Part shown: in pieces, positions 41,459-50,388 of the stretch
Position numbering within the stretch: position 1 is the stretch's first letter
How the letters are laid out: each line of letters starts with the position of its first letter
Assembly: GCF_031157275.1 (NCBI RefSeq)
Contig: NZ_JAVIFW010000015.1
Span: 144,750-208,749 of the forward strand
DNA length: 64,000 nucleotides
Source of the DNA: Streptomyces sp. LHD-70
GTDB lineage: Bacteria > Actinomycetota > Actinomycetes > Streptomycetales > Streptomycetaceae
Reading direction: 5' to 3'
Program-made: the position numbers and the translations under genes
Notes under the pieces: generated by a model
What the model was told of the DNA's origin: nothing
Seen by the model: only the letters and a program-made list of their open reading frames with translations
Databases searched by the model: none

Positions 41459-42514
41459 TCATCCCTTCACTGCGAGGGCGGTCGTGGTCCGCTCCCGCTC
41501 GTCTTCGCTGCGGTCGGTGCTGGTGGGGTCGGTGCTGGTGGGGTCGGTGCGGGGGGTGCGGGGGTCGGAGTCGAGGCGGCCGAAGCGCTCGTAGACCCAT
41601 ACGTCGTCGTAGATCGTGTCGAGGTAGCGGTCGCCGATGTCCGGGGCGATGGCCACGACGAGCGAGCCGGGCTCGATGTGGTCGCTGCTGCGCTCGACGG
41701 CCGCGAGGACCGAGCCGGTGGACCCGCCGAGGGCGATGCCGCGTTCGGCGGCGAGGCGGCGGCACATCCGTACGGCTTCGAACTCGGGGATGAGGACGAC
41801 CTCGTCGACGCGGCCGGGCCGGAAGATCTCCGGGCGGCGGCTGGTGCCGAGGCCGGGGATGTGCCGCTGGCCGGCCGGCCCGCCGAAGGTGACGGAGCCG
41901 AGCGAGTCGACGGCGACGATCCGGGTGCGCGGGGAGTGCTCGCGGAAGTAGTCGGTGCAGCCCATGAGGGTGCCCGTGGTGCCCGCGCCGATGAACAGGT
42001 GGTCGATGTCCCAGCCCTGCCGGCCGATGGCGGCGGCGGTGCGCTCGTAGTGGGCGCGTGGGTTGGCCGGGTTGGCGTACTGGTTGGGCCACACCAGGGA
42101 GTCGTCCTCGGCGAGCCGCTGGTGGATGTAGTCGATCCGGGTCTGCAGATAGCCGCCGTTGGCGTCGCGTTCGGTGACGACGACGACATCGGCGCCGAAC
42201 GCCTCCATGAGGCCGATGCTCTGCCGGGAGGTGTTCGGGTCGGCGACGCAGATGAAGGTGTAGCCGCGGGCGGCACACACGGAACTCAGGGCGATCCCTA
42301 GATTTCCGGATGACGATTCGATGACTCGCCCGCCGGGTTCGAGGAGCCCCTTCCGTTCGGCGTCCTCGATCAGGCCGACAGCGGCCTTGATCTTGATGGA
42401 GCCGGCCGGGTTGAGGCCCTCTATCTTCAACTTCAGGTCTATCTGTGGAACGAATCCGTCCAGGTCCAGGAAGACGCTGTCCAGAACCAGTTCATGAGCA
42501 TTCCGATAAAGCAT
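41459..42514 (-). CDS. sbnA: 2,3-diaminopropionate biosynthesis protein SbnA
   Basis: A 351-residue PLP enzyme of the cysteine-synthase fold. SbnA joins O-phosphoserine and glutamate to N-(1-amino-1-carboxy-2-ethyl)-glutamate, the substrate of SbnB. The PLP lysine is in LNPAGSIKIKAA (about residue 40), the asparagine loop is ESSSGNLGIALS, the phosphate-binding loop GAGTTGTLMGCT, and the later GGSTGSV matches. A Pro/Thr/Asp repeat from a 15-bp DNA repeat lies near the C-terminus. AAGGACGAGG precedes the ATG at 42514. It is the first gene of the split operon. Confidence 0.92.
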   Translation of the reverse strand: MLYRNAHELVLDSVFLDLDGFVPQIDLKLKIEGLNPAGSIKIKAAVGLIEDAERKGLLEPGGRVIESSSGNLGIALSSVCAARGYTFICVADPNTSRQSIGLMEAFGADVVVVTERDANGGYLQTRIDYIHQRLAEDDSLVWPNQYANPANPRAHYERTAAAIGRQGWDIDHLFIGAGTTGTLMGCTDYFREHSPRTRIVAVDSLGSVTFGGPAGQRHIPGLGTSRRPEIFRPGRVDEVVLIPEFEAVRMCRRLAAERGIALGGSTGSVLAAVERSSDHIEPGSLVVAIAPDIGDRYLDTIYDDVWVYERFGRLDSDPRTPRTDPTSTDPTSTDRSEDERERTTTALAVKG

Positions 42515-42700
42515 CGGACCTCGTCCTTCTGGAAATGAGACCCGAACTCCCTTTGTTTTCCCCGTGGTTCGGATCTCGGGCGAACAGCAGATTCCTCGAC
42601 TCTGCCGACATGCCCGACGCCCCTCAAACCAAGAGGAAGACTTTGTCACTTGGTGCGGGCGACGGGGGTATCGCCGGGCCTCACGCTCGTTCTGTGAACG

Positions 42701-43831
42701 TCAGCCGACGACGGTCCAGGTGTCGTTGCCGGTGAGGAGGGCGGCGAGGTCGCCCTTGCCGTCTCTCTCGATGGCGGCGTCGAGCTGGTCGGCCATCTGG
42801 GTGTCGTAGACGGGCCGCTCGGCGGAGCGGAACACGCCGATCGGGGTCTGGTGCAGGGTGTCGGGGTCGGCGAGGCGGGACAGGGCGAACGCGGTGGTCG
42901 GGGACGCGGCGTGGGCGTCGCGGACGAGGATCTGCGACCGGTTGTCCTCGGTGACGTCCACGACCTTCAACTCCCCGGTCAGGGTGTCCCGTACGACTCC
43001 CTTGGCGCTGTCGGTGCCGAAGGTGATCGGCTGCCCGTGTTCGAGGCGGATGACGGCTTCCTCGGCCTGCTGCCCCGTCTTTGAATCAGATGCAGTTTTG
43101 AGGACCTCGAAGGCGCCGTCGTTGAAGATGTTGCAGTTCTGGTAGATCTCCACCAGGGCGGTGCCGTCGTGGGCGGCGGCCTGGCGCAGCACGTCGGTGA
43201 GGTGCTTGCGGTCGGAGTCGACGGTGCGGGCCACGAAGCTCGCTTCGGCGCCGAGGGCGAGGGAGACCGGGTTGAAGGGGGCGTCCAGGGAGCCCATCGG
43301 CGTGGACTTGGTGACCTTGCCGACCTCGGATGTGGGGGAGTACTGGCCCTTGGTGAGGCCGTAGATCCGGTTGTTGAACAGCAGGATCTTCAGGTTCACG
43401 TTGCGGCGCAGCGCGTGGATGAGGTGGTTGCCGCCGATCGACAGCGCATCGCCGTCACCCGTGACGACCCAGACGCTCAAGTCCCGTCGGGAGGAGGCCA
43501 GTCCGGTCGCGATGGCGGGGGCACGGCCGTGGATGGAGTGCATCCCGTACGTGTTCATGTAGTACGGGAAACGGGAGCTGCAGCCGATGCCGGAGACGAA
43601 GACGATGTTCTCGCGGGCGAGACCCAGCTCGGGCATGAATCCCTGCACGGCGGCCAGAACCGCGTAGTCACCACACCCCGGGCACCAGCGCACTTCCTGA
43701 TCGGACTTGAAGTCCTTTGCCTTGAGCGGGACTTCACTGCGGGGCACCAGACGCAGGGGCTCACCGGACAAGGCTCCGCTGGGCAGGGCTTTGCCGGGCA
43801 GAGCTTCGCCGGGCCGGGCTTCAACGGACAT
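42701..43831 (-). CDS. korB: 2-oxoacid:ferredoxin oxidoreductase beta subunit
   Basis: A 376-residue thiamine pyrophosphate subunit. CPGCGDYAVLA opens the conserved region, followed by FVSGIGCSSR, then the TPP motif VVTGDGDALSIGGNHLIHAL and ILLFNNRIYGLTKGQYSPTS. The enzyme converts 2-oxoglutarate and CoA to succinyl-CoA with reduction of ferredoxin. The N-terminal 35 residues hold a low-complexity stretch (ALPGKALPSGALSGEP) not seen in typical members. The gene overlaps korA by 11 bases. Substrate preference (2-oxoglutarate or pyruvate) is inferred from family resemblance. Confidence 0.9.
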   Translation of the reverse strand: MSVEARPGEALPGKALPSGALSGEPLRLVPRSEVPLKAKDFKSDQEVRWCPGCGDYAVLAAVQGFMPELGLARENIVFVSGIGCSSRFPYYMNTYGMHSIHGRAPAIATGLASSRRDLSVWVVTGDGDALSIGGNHLIHALRRNVNLKILLFNNRIYGLTKGQYSPTSEVGKVTKSTPMGSLDAPFNPVSLALGAEASFVARTVDSDRKHLTDVLRQAAAHDGTALVEIYQNCNIFNDGAFEVLKTASDSKTGQQAEEAVIRLEHGQPITFGTDSAKGVVRDTLTGELKVVDVTEDNRSQILVRDAHAASPTTAFALSRLADPDTLHQTPIGVFRSAERPVYDTQMADQLDAAIERDGKGDLAALLTGNDTWTVVG

Positions 43832-45722
43832 CGAGGGCCTCCTTGAGAACCGTGGCGAGCTGCTCGGCCTTGAACGGCATGCCGTTGACCTGCGTATAAC
43901 TCCGGGCGTCCACCAGGTACTTGGCCCGGATCAGCGTGGCGAGCTGGCCCAGGTTCATCTCGGGGATCACGACGCGCTCGTAGCGGCGCAGGATCTCGCC
44001 GAGGTTCGGCGGCAGCGGGTTGAGGTGGCGCAGGTGCGCCTGGGCGACGTGCTCGTCGGCGGCACGGAGGCGGCGCACGGCGGCGGTGATGGGGCCGTAC
44101 GTGGATCCCCAGCCGAGGACGAGGAGTTCGGCCTGGTCGGAGGGGTCGTCGACGGTCAGCTCGTCGATCCGGATGCCGTCGACCTTGGCCTGGCGGGTGC
44201 GGACCATCAGCTCGTGGTTGGCCGGGTCGTACGAGATGTTCCCGGTGCCGTCCTGCTTCTCGATGCCGCCGATCCGGTGCTCCAGACCCGGCGTCCCCGG
44301 CACCGCCCACGGCCGCGCCAGGGTCTGCGGATCACGCTTGTACGGCCAGAACACCTCGGTGCCGTCGTCCAGCGTGTGGTTCGGCCCGTGCGCGAACTGC
44401 GTCCGCAGATCCGGCAGTTCATCCACCTCGGGGATCCGCCACGGCTCGCTGCCGTTCGCCAGATAGCCGTCGGAGAGCAGGAACACCGGCGTCCGGTACG
44501 TGAGGGCGATCCGCGCCGCCTCGATCGCCGCGTCGAAACAGTCCGCCGGCGTCTTCGGCGCCACGATCGGCACCGGCGCCTCACCGTTCCTGCCGTACAT
44601 CGCCTGCAGCAGATCCGCCTGCTCCGTCTTCGTCGGCAGACCCGTGGACGGGCCGCCGCGCTGGATGTCCACCACCAGCAGCGGCAGCTCCAACGACACC
44701 GCCAACCCGATCGTCTCCGACTTCAGGGCCACGCCCGGCCCGGACGTCGTCGTCACCGCCAGCGACCCGCCAAAAGCGGCACCGAGCGCCGCGCCGATCC
44801 CCGCGATCTCGTCCTCGGCCTGGAACGTCCGCACACCGAAGTTCTTGTGCTTGCTCAGCTCATGCAGAATGTCCGACGCCGGAGTGATCGGATACGACCC
44901 CAGATACAACGGCAGATCCGCCTGCCGCGACGCCGCCACCAGACCGTACGACAAGGCCAGATTCCCGGAGATGTTCCGGTACGTGCCCGTCGGGAACGCC
45001 GCAGCCGCCGGCGCCACCTCATAACTGACGGCGAAATCCTCCGTCGTCTCCCCGAAATTCCAGCCCGCACGGAACGCCGCGATGTTTGCCGCCGCGATAT
45101 CCGGCTTCTTCGCGAACTTCGACTTCAGGAAACTCTCCGTGCCCTCCGTCGGCCGGTGATACATCCACGACAGCAACCCAAGGGCGAACATGTTCTTGCT
45201 GCGCCCCGCATCCTTGCGGGACAGCTCGAACTCCTTCAACGCCTCCACCGTCAACGTCGTCAACGGCACCGGATGCACCCGGTAACCCTCGAGCGAACCG
45301 TCCTCAAGGGGAGAATCCGCGTACCCGACCTTCTGCATCGCCCGCTTCGTGAACTCGTCCGTGTTCACGATGATCTCCGCGCCCCGCGGCACATCCGCGA
45401 TGTTCGCCCTCAACGCCGCCGGATTCATCGCCACCAGCACATTCGGCGCATCCCCCGGCGTGAGAATGTCATGATCCGCGAAATGCAACTGGAAACTCGA
45501 CACACCCGGAAGCGTCCCGGCAGGAGCACGAATCTCGGCCGGGAAATTCGGCAGCGTCGACAAGTCATTACCGAACGACGCCGTCTCCGACGTGAACCGG
45601 TCACCCGTCAACTGCATACCGTCACCCGAGTCACCCGCAAAACGGATGATCACCCGGTCCAGACGGCGCACCGGTTTCTGTCCCTGGGCGAGATCGTCGG
45701 GGCCCTTGGCTGCGGTTGTCAT
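43821..45722 (-). CDS. korA: 2-oxoacid:ferredoxin oxidoreductase alpha subunit
   Basis: A 633-residue fusion of the gamma and alpha domains, as in aerobic actinobacterial KorA. The gamma part opens with VIIRFAGDSGDGMQLTGDRF. The alpha part holds YLGSYPITPASDILHEL, RTFQAEDEIAGIGAALGAAF and TTTSGPGVALKSE. It forms the complex with KorB and supplies low-potential electrons through ferredoxin. I take the ATG at 45722; a TTG at 45758 is possible. It lies 55 bp behind ispE and overlaps korB. KorAB could supply ferredoxin for the last iron-sulfur steps of the MEP pathway. Confidence 0.9.
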   Translation of the reverse strand: MTTAAKGPDDLAQGQKPVRRLDRVIIRFAGDSGDGMQLTGDRFTSETASFGNDLSTLPNFPAEIRAPAGTLPGVSSFQLHFADHDILTPGDAPNVLVAMNPAALRANIADVPRGAEIIVNTDEFTKRAMQKVGYADSPLEDGSLEGYRVHPVPLTTLTVEALKEFELSRKDAGRSKNMFALGLLSWMYHRPTEGTESFLKSKFAKKPDIAAANIAAFRAGWNFGETTEDFAVSYEVAPAAAAFPTGTYRNISGNLALSYGLVAASRQADLPLYLGSYPITPASDILHELSKHKNFGVRTFQAEDEIAGIGAALGAAFGGSLAVTTTSGPGVALKSETIGLAVSLELPLLVVDIQRGGPSTGLPTKTEQADLLQAMYGRNGEAPVPIVAPKTPADCFDAAIEAARIALTYRTPVFLLSDGYLANGSEPWRIPEVDELPDLRTQFAHGPNHTLDDGTEVFWPYKRDPQTLARPWAVPGTPGLEHRIGGIEKQDGTGNISYDPANHELMVRTRQAKVDGIRIDELTVDDPSDQAELLVLGWGSTYGPITAAVRRLRAADEHVAQAHLRHLNPLPPNLGEILRRYERVVIPEMNLGQLATLIRAKYLVDARSYTQVNGMPFKAEQLATVLKEALDVR

Positions 45723-45777
45723 ACCCGGTAGTTGAGGCGGTGCCGCCGCGCCGGGCAACGCAGCCTTGAGGGCTTCG

Positions 45778-46683
45778 TCAGGTTCCGGAGGTCAGCACGG
45801 TGGCGCCGGGCGCGGGGCCGCTGGTGACCCGCACCGCCCGGCAGGTGCGCGCGGCCACGAGCGCCTCGGCCACCGACCGCGCCGACTCCTCGTCCTTCGC
45901 GAGGAACGCGGTGGTCGGGCCCGAGCCGGAGACGAGGGCCGCGAGGGCGCCGCCGTCCGTGCCTGCCGCGAGGGTGCGTTCCAGGGCGGGGAAGAGGGAC
46001 AGGGCCGCCGGTTGGAGGTCGTTGCTCAGCACCGCGGCCAGGGCGGCCCCGTCACCGGCCCGCAAGGCCTCGATCAGCTCCGGGGAGGCCTCGGGGGCCG
46101 GGACGTCGTGGCCCTCCCACATGCGGTCGAACTCGCGGTACACGGCGGGGGTGGAGAGGCCGCCGTCGGCGAGGGCGAAGACCCAGTGGAACGTGCCGCC
46201 CACCTCCAGCGGCGTCAGCACCTCGCCCCGCCCCGTACCCAGCGCCGCCCCGCCGACCAGGCTGAACGGCACGTCACTGCCCAACTCGGCGCAGATGTCG
46301 AGGAGTTCGTCCCGGGAGGCACCGGTCCCCCACAGCGCGTCGCACGCCACCAGCGCACCCGCCGCATCCGCGCTGCCGCCCGCCATACCGCCCGCGACGG
46401 GAATGTCCTTCGCGATGTGCAGATGCACGTCGGGAGCCACACCGTGCCGTTCCGCGAGGGCGAGGGCCGCGCGCGCCGCCAAGTTGCCCCGGTCCAACGG
46501 CACTTGGCCGGCGTCCGGGCCCGAGCACGTCACCCGCAGCTCATCGGCCGGGGTCGCCGTGACCTCGTCGTACAGCCCCACCGCCAGGAAGACGTTCGCC
46601 AGGTCGTGGAAGCCGTCGGGGCGGGCGCCGCCCACCGCCAACTGCACATTGACCTTCGCCGGTACCCGTACCGTCACACTCAC
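45778..46683 (-). CDS. ispE: 4-diphosphocytidyl-2-C-methyl-D-erythritol kinase
   Basis: A 301-residue GHMP kinase. It opens with VRVPAKVNVQLAVGG and DGFHDLANVF, which hold the conserved lysine and histidine. The ATP loop is PVAGGMAGGSADAAGAL, the aspartate motif LGSDVPFSLVGGAALGTGRG, and the C-terminal LVSGSGPTTAFL. It phosphorylates CDP-methylerythritol in the MEP pathway to isoprenoids. All signature residues are present, so it should be active. The start is GTG at 46683 behind GGGGAG. It is the first gene of an operon with korA and korB. A typical Streptomyces already has an ispE near rsmA, so this may be a second, pathway-linked copy. Confidence 0.9.
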   Translation of the reverse strand: MSVTVRVPAKVNVQLAVGGARPDGFHDLANVFLAVGLYDEVTATPADELRVTCSGPDAGQVPLDRGNLAARAALALAERHGVAPDVHLHIAKDIPVAGGMAGGSADAAGALVACDALWGTGASRDELLDICAELGSDVPFSLVGGAALGTGRGEVLTPLEVGGTFHWVFALADGGLSTPAVYREFDRMWEGHDVPAPEASPELIEALRAGDGAALAAVLSNDLQPAALSLFPALERTLAAGTDGGALAALVSGSGPTTAFLAKDEESARSVAEALVAARTCRAVRVTSGPAPGATVLTSGT

Positions 46684-46946
46684 TGGCCCGCTCCCCGTTC
46701 TCCGCGACCTGCCGATGCGGCTCTCGATGTCAGCCCGCGTCCACGGCGGGAAACGCGGACCAGGGTAAGGCGGCGCCCTCCGTCCGGAGACCCGGAACCG
46801 GGTCGTCCGTCTGTTCCGCGCTGTCGAGGCGGGACGGCCACGGCGGACCTGACACACCCCCGGCCTTCGCGTTGAGCGGCGAACGGCCACGCCGACACTC
46901 TTCCTGCAGCGAACTGGCCGTGATGGACTCTCAAAGGAGCACGACT
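46684..46946. promoter_or_regulatory. divergent promoter region ispE / C-methyltransferase
   Basis: This 263-bp gap separates the minus-strand ispE-korAB operon from the plus-strand sugar operon. It must hold both promoters. I see no clear repeat or operator. The strong site AAAGGAG lies at 46932-46938. Confidence 0.5.
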
Positions 46947-48164
46947 GTGGCCGATTGCCGGATATGCGGCGGTACCGTCGAGGAATTCTTCGATTTCGGC
47001 AGGCAGCCGGTCTCCGATTCGTTTGTGACGCCGGAGACCGCGGGGCAGGAATTCTATTTCCGGCTCGCCGTGGGCATATGTGGGTCGTGCACGATGGTGC
47101 AGCTCCTCGAAGAGGTGCCGCGGGAGCACATGTTCCACGAGGACTACCCCTACCGCTCCGCCATGTCGTCGATGATGAACCGGCACTTCGAGGAGTACGC
47201 CGGGCAGTTGCTCCGGACGGAGCTGACCGGCCCGGACCCGTTCATCGTCGAGATCGGTTCCAACGACGGCACGATGCTGAAGACCCTCGCCTCCGCCGGT
47301 GTCCGGCACTTGGGCGTCGATCCCTCCGCGCAGGTCGCCGACCTGGCCAGGGCGGCCGGTGTGCGCTCCCGCACCGCGTTCTTCGAGGAGTCGACGGCGC
47401 GGGAGATCGCTGCGGCCGACGGGCCTGCGGACGTCATCTTCTCCGCGAACACCACGAGCCACATCCCGTATCTGGGCTCGGTGTTCCGCGGTGTGGACGC
47501 CCTGCTCGCACCCCGTGGTGTGCTCGTCCTGGAGGACCGTCACCTCGGCGCGATCATGGAGCAGAACTCCTTCGACCAGATCTACGACGAGCACTTCTAC
47601 CTGTTCTCCGCCACCTCCGTATCGGCCCTGGCACGCCTCCACGGATTCGCGCTCGTCGACGTCGAGCCGCTGGCGGTGCATGGCGGATCGATGCGCTACA
47701 CCATCGCCCGCGCGGGCAGCCGGACCCCGTCACCGGCGGTCGAGGCCCTTCAGGACCGGGAGCGCGCGCAGGGGCTGACGGACCCGGAGACGTACCAGAA
47801 GTTCGGCGACCATGTGCGGCGTGGCTGCGCCGAACTGATGGAGCTGCTGGAGCGGTTGCGCGCCGAGGGCCGAACGGTCGTCGGGTACGGCGCCACAGCG
47901 AAGAGCGCCACCGTCATCAACTACTGCGGCATCGGCCCGGATCTCCTGCCGTTCATCTGTGACAGCACACCGGCCAAGCAGGGGCGCCTCACACCGGGCC
48001 GGCACATTCCCGTGCGGCCGCCGTCCGCTTTCTCCGATCCGTACCCGGACTACGCGGTGCTGTTCGCCTGGAATCACGCCGAGGAAATCATGGCGAAGGA
48101 GCAGGAGTTCCGTGACGCGGGCGGCCGCTGGATTCTCTACGTACCCGACGTCCACGTCGTCTGA
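46947..48164 (+). CDS. NDP-hexose C-methyltransferase
   Basis: A 405-residue methyltransferase of the TylCIII/NovU/EryBIII type, which methylates C-3 or C-5 of an NDP-4-keto-hexose. The N-terminal zinc site is CRICGG with a second pair in GICGSCTMVQL. The SAM loop is FIVEIGSNDGTMLKTL. The C-terminal C-methyltransferase domain is TVVGYGATAKSATVINYCGI. The start is the GTG at 46947, eight bases after AAAGGAG; an in-frame ATG at 46923 precedes that site. It is the first gene of the sugar operon and points to a branched deoxysugar in the product. Confidence 0.9.
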   Translation: MADCRICGGTVEEFFDFGRQPVSDSFVTPETAGQEFYFRLAVGICGSCTMVQLLEEVPREHMFHEDYPYRSAMSSMMNRHFEEYAGQLLRTELTGPDPFIVEIGSNDGTMLKTLASAGVRHLGVDPSAQVADLARAAGVRSRTAFFEESTAREIAAADGPADVIFSANTTSHIPYLGSVFRGVDALLAPRGVLVLEDRHLGAIMEQNSFDQIYDEHFYLFSATSVSALARLHGFALVDVEPLAVHGGSMRYTIARAGSRTPSPAVEALQDRERAQGLTDPETYQKFGDHVRRGCAELMELLERLRAEGRTVVGYGATAKSATVINYCGIGPDLLPFICDSTPAKQGRLTPGRHIPVRPPSAFSDPYPDYAVLFAWNHAEEIMAKEQEFRDAGGRWILYVPDVHVV

Positions 48165-48179
48165 GAAGGAGCACCTGAG

Positions 48180-48968
48180 ATGAGTCAGGCGGGACGGTTC
48201 GCGGGCAGGAAGGCCGTCGTCACCGGGGGCACGCACGGCATCGGCAGGGCCGTCGTCGATTCCCTGCTCGCCGGCGGCGCCGAGGTGCTGCTCACCGGGA
48301 ACGACAAGGCGAACATCGATACGGCCCGCGCCGAACTCGGGCCCCGCGCGCATGTGGTGCGCTCCGACGCCGCCGACGTGGCCGCGATCGACCGGCTGGG
48401 CACGGCGGTCGAGGACACCCTCGGTGGGGTCGACTTCGTCTTCGTGAACGTCGGCTACGTCAAGTTCGGCTCCTTCGGGTACGTCACCGAGGAGACGTAC
48501 GACCGTATGTTCGACACCAACACCAAGGGTGCCTTCTTCACCGCTCAGCGGCTCGCGCCCCTGGTGCGGGACGGCGGCTCGTTCGTGTTCACGACGGGGG
48601 CCACCAGCGGTGCCGCGTATGTCGGCACCGGCGTCGGCACCGCCATGAAGACCGCGATCCGAGCGTTCTCGAGGATCCTCGCCTCCGAGCTGCTGCCCCG
48701 GAACATCCGCGTCAACACGGTCAGTCCCGGCTTCACCCAGACCCCGTCGATGGGTCACGCCGACCTCAGCGACGAGATGCGGGAGGCCAACCAGAGCGAG
48801 GGCGAGCGGATCACGCCCATGCGCCGCTTCGGCCGGCCCGAGGAGGTGGCCGCCGCGGTGCTCTTCCTCGGCTTCGACGCCACGTTCACCAACGGCGCGG
48901 AGCTGCCCGTCGACGGCGGCCTGGGCGAGGGCCTGGAGTGGCCGCACGGCGAGGTCCCCGAGCTGTGA
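48180..48968 (+). CDS. SDR-family protein lacking the catalytic tyrosine
   Basis: A 262-residue SDR-fold protein. The cofactor loop VVTGGTHGIGRAVVDSLL is normal, and the C-terminus VNTVSPGFTQTPSM and ELPVDGGLGEG are typical. But the NNAG motif reads FVNVGYVKFG, and the YxxxK motif reads GTAMK, so the tyrosine is replaced by glycine while the lysine stays. The serine region is TTGATSGAAY, with a tyrosine nine residues before the lysine that could not take the normal place. It may be a non-canonical reductase, an isomerase or a structural partner. It sits 15 bp after the C-methyltransferase, with AAGGAG upstream. Confidence 0.85.
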   Translation: MSQAGRFAGRKAVVTGGTHGIGRAVVDSLLAGGAEVLLTGNDKANIDTARAELGPRAHVVRSDAADVAAIDRLGTAVEDTLGGVDFVFVNVGYVKFGSFGYVTEETYDRMFDTNTKGAFFTAQRLAPLVRDGGSFVFTTGATSGAAYVGTGVGTAMKTAIRAFSRILASELLPRNIRVNTVSPGFTQTPSMGHADLSDEMREANQSEGERITPMRRFGRPEEVAAAVLFLGFDATFTNGAELPVDGGLGEGLEWPHGEVPEL

Positions 48969-49016
48969 TCCGTACAGGCGTCCCCGACAGCAGCACCGAC
49001 AGACGGAGGTAGAGAG

Positions 49017-50381
49017 ATGACCGGTCGAGACCGAAAGCCGAGGACCGCCGTCATCGGTGGCGGCATGGCCGGCTGCGCCGCCGCCAAGCAGCTCATCAAG
49101 GCCGGCCACGAGGTGGTGGTCTACGAGTCGGCGGACGGGCTCGGCGGCCGCGCCCGCTCCTGGCACCGCCCGGAGATCGAACCCAGCGTCGGCATCAACC
49201 TGATGTACGTGAGCTTCTACTCGCTCATGACCGAGATGCTGGAGGAGTACGGCCTCAAGGACGATGTGATCCCGATCTCCGGGACCCTGTGGGTCTCCCA
49301 CGGGGGCAAGGTCGCCCCGCTCGACCCGAGCAACCTGATGACCCTGGCGAAGTATCCGCACGTCTCGGTCCGCGACCGCGTCCGGTTCTTCCTCAGCACC
49401 CTTGCGCAGGTCCGGCGCAAGGAGAAGCTCGATATGTTCGACCCGGTGAAGGCCGCCGAGCACGACGACGGCGACTCCGCCGCCGACTGGGGCTACCGCC
49501 AGCTGTCCCGTCGCGGCTTCGACTATCTGATGCGCCCTCAGGTCGAGGGCTTCTGGAACTTCGCCTGCGAAGAGGTCTCCGCCGTCCACGCCCGCTCCCT
49601 GCTCGCCTGGATGGGCGGATCCGGCTTCTACGTACTGCCGAACGGCATCCAGGTCATCGCCGAGAAGAACGCCGCCGGCGCTGAACTCCGGCTCTCCCAC
49701 GAGGTCACCGGCATCCACACCGAGGGCGGTCGCGAGGGGGGTGTGCGGATCACCGCGGCGGGACCCGACAAGGACCCCGTGACCGACAGCTTCGACGGCG
49801 TGGTCGTCGCCACCCCCGCACCGGCCGCCGCCAAGCTCGTCGCCGACCTTCCCGCCACGACCGTCAGCGACGGGATGCGGTCCTACCTGGAGACCCAGCG
49901 GTACGAGCCGGCGATCTCCGTCTCGTTCCTCGCCGAGCCCGGGACAGTGCGCCCCGAGGCACACATCCTCGCCGGCGGCCCCGACGACCCGCCCCTGCGC
50001 AACATGATCACCTACCCGCGCAAGGTGCGGGACGAGCAGGGCAACCTCGTCGACAAGGTCCTTGTGTTCGCCTACCCGGGCCGCGCCATCACCCGCCGCC
50101 TCCTCGGCCGCCCGCCCGAGGAGCAGTTCGCCGAGGTCGCCCCGCTGCTGAGCACGCTGTGGCCCGGCTTCCCGGTGGAGAGCGCGGAACCGTTCCACAT
50201 CGCCGAGCGCCCGCTCGCCTTCCCCATTCCCGCGCCGGGCCGCTACCGCCTCTCGGCCGGGCTGGTCGAGGAGCAGCGATCCCCCGTCGTCTTCGCCGGC
50301 GACTACTTCAACTCGCCCACCACGGAGGCCGCGATGCTCTCCGGGACCAGGGCCGCCGAAGCGCTCACGAAAGCAGGTTGA
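49017..50381 (+). CDS. FAD-dependent oxidoreductase, amine oxidase / phytoene desaturase-like
   Basis: A 454-residue flavoprotein with the FAD loop TAVIGGGMAGCAAAKQLIKA and VVVYESADGLGGRARSW, the RxxR region of the monoamine oxidase/protoporphyrinogen oxidase/CrtI superfamily. The C-terminal FAD motif is VVFAGDYFNSPTTEAAMLSG. No signal or membrane segment is evident. GGAGG precedes the ATG at 49017. In a sugar operon it could dehydrogenate the aglycone or a sugar carbon. It could also act on a polyprenyl or carotenoid-like chain, which would fit the neighbouring ispE. The substrate is unknown. Confidence 0.85.
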   Translation: MTGRDRKPRTAVIGGGMAGCAAAKQLIKAGHEVVVYESADGLGGRARSWHRPEIEPSVGINLMYVSFYSLMTEMLEEYGLKDDVIPISGTLWVSHGGKVAPLDPSNLMTLAKYPHVSVRDRVRFFLSTLAQVRRKEKLDMFDPVKAAEHDDGDSAADWGYRQLSRRGFDYLMRPQVEGFWNFACEEVSAVHARSLLAWMGGSGFYVLPNGIQVIAEKNAAGAELRLSHEVTGIHTEGGREGGVRITAAGPDKDPVTDSFDGVVVATPAPAAAKLVADLPATTVSDGMRSYLETQRYEPAISVSFLAEPGTVRPEAHILAGGPDDPPLRNMITYPRKVRDEQGNLVDKVLVFAYPGRAITRRLLGRPPEEQFAEVAPLLSTLWPGFPVESAEPFHIAERPLAFPIPAPGRYRLSAGLVEEQRSPVVFAGDYFNSPTTEAAMLSGTRAAEALTKAG

Positions 50382-50388
50382 CCAGCCG

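Noticed and set aside
43707..45731. 674-residue frame on the + strand opposite korA
   Set aside because: It is antisense to a gene with complete family motifs, has an arginine/histidine-rich composition typical of third-position GC shadows and no recognisable domain.
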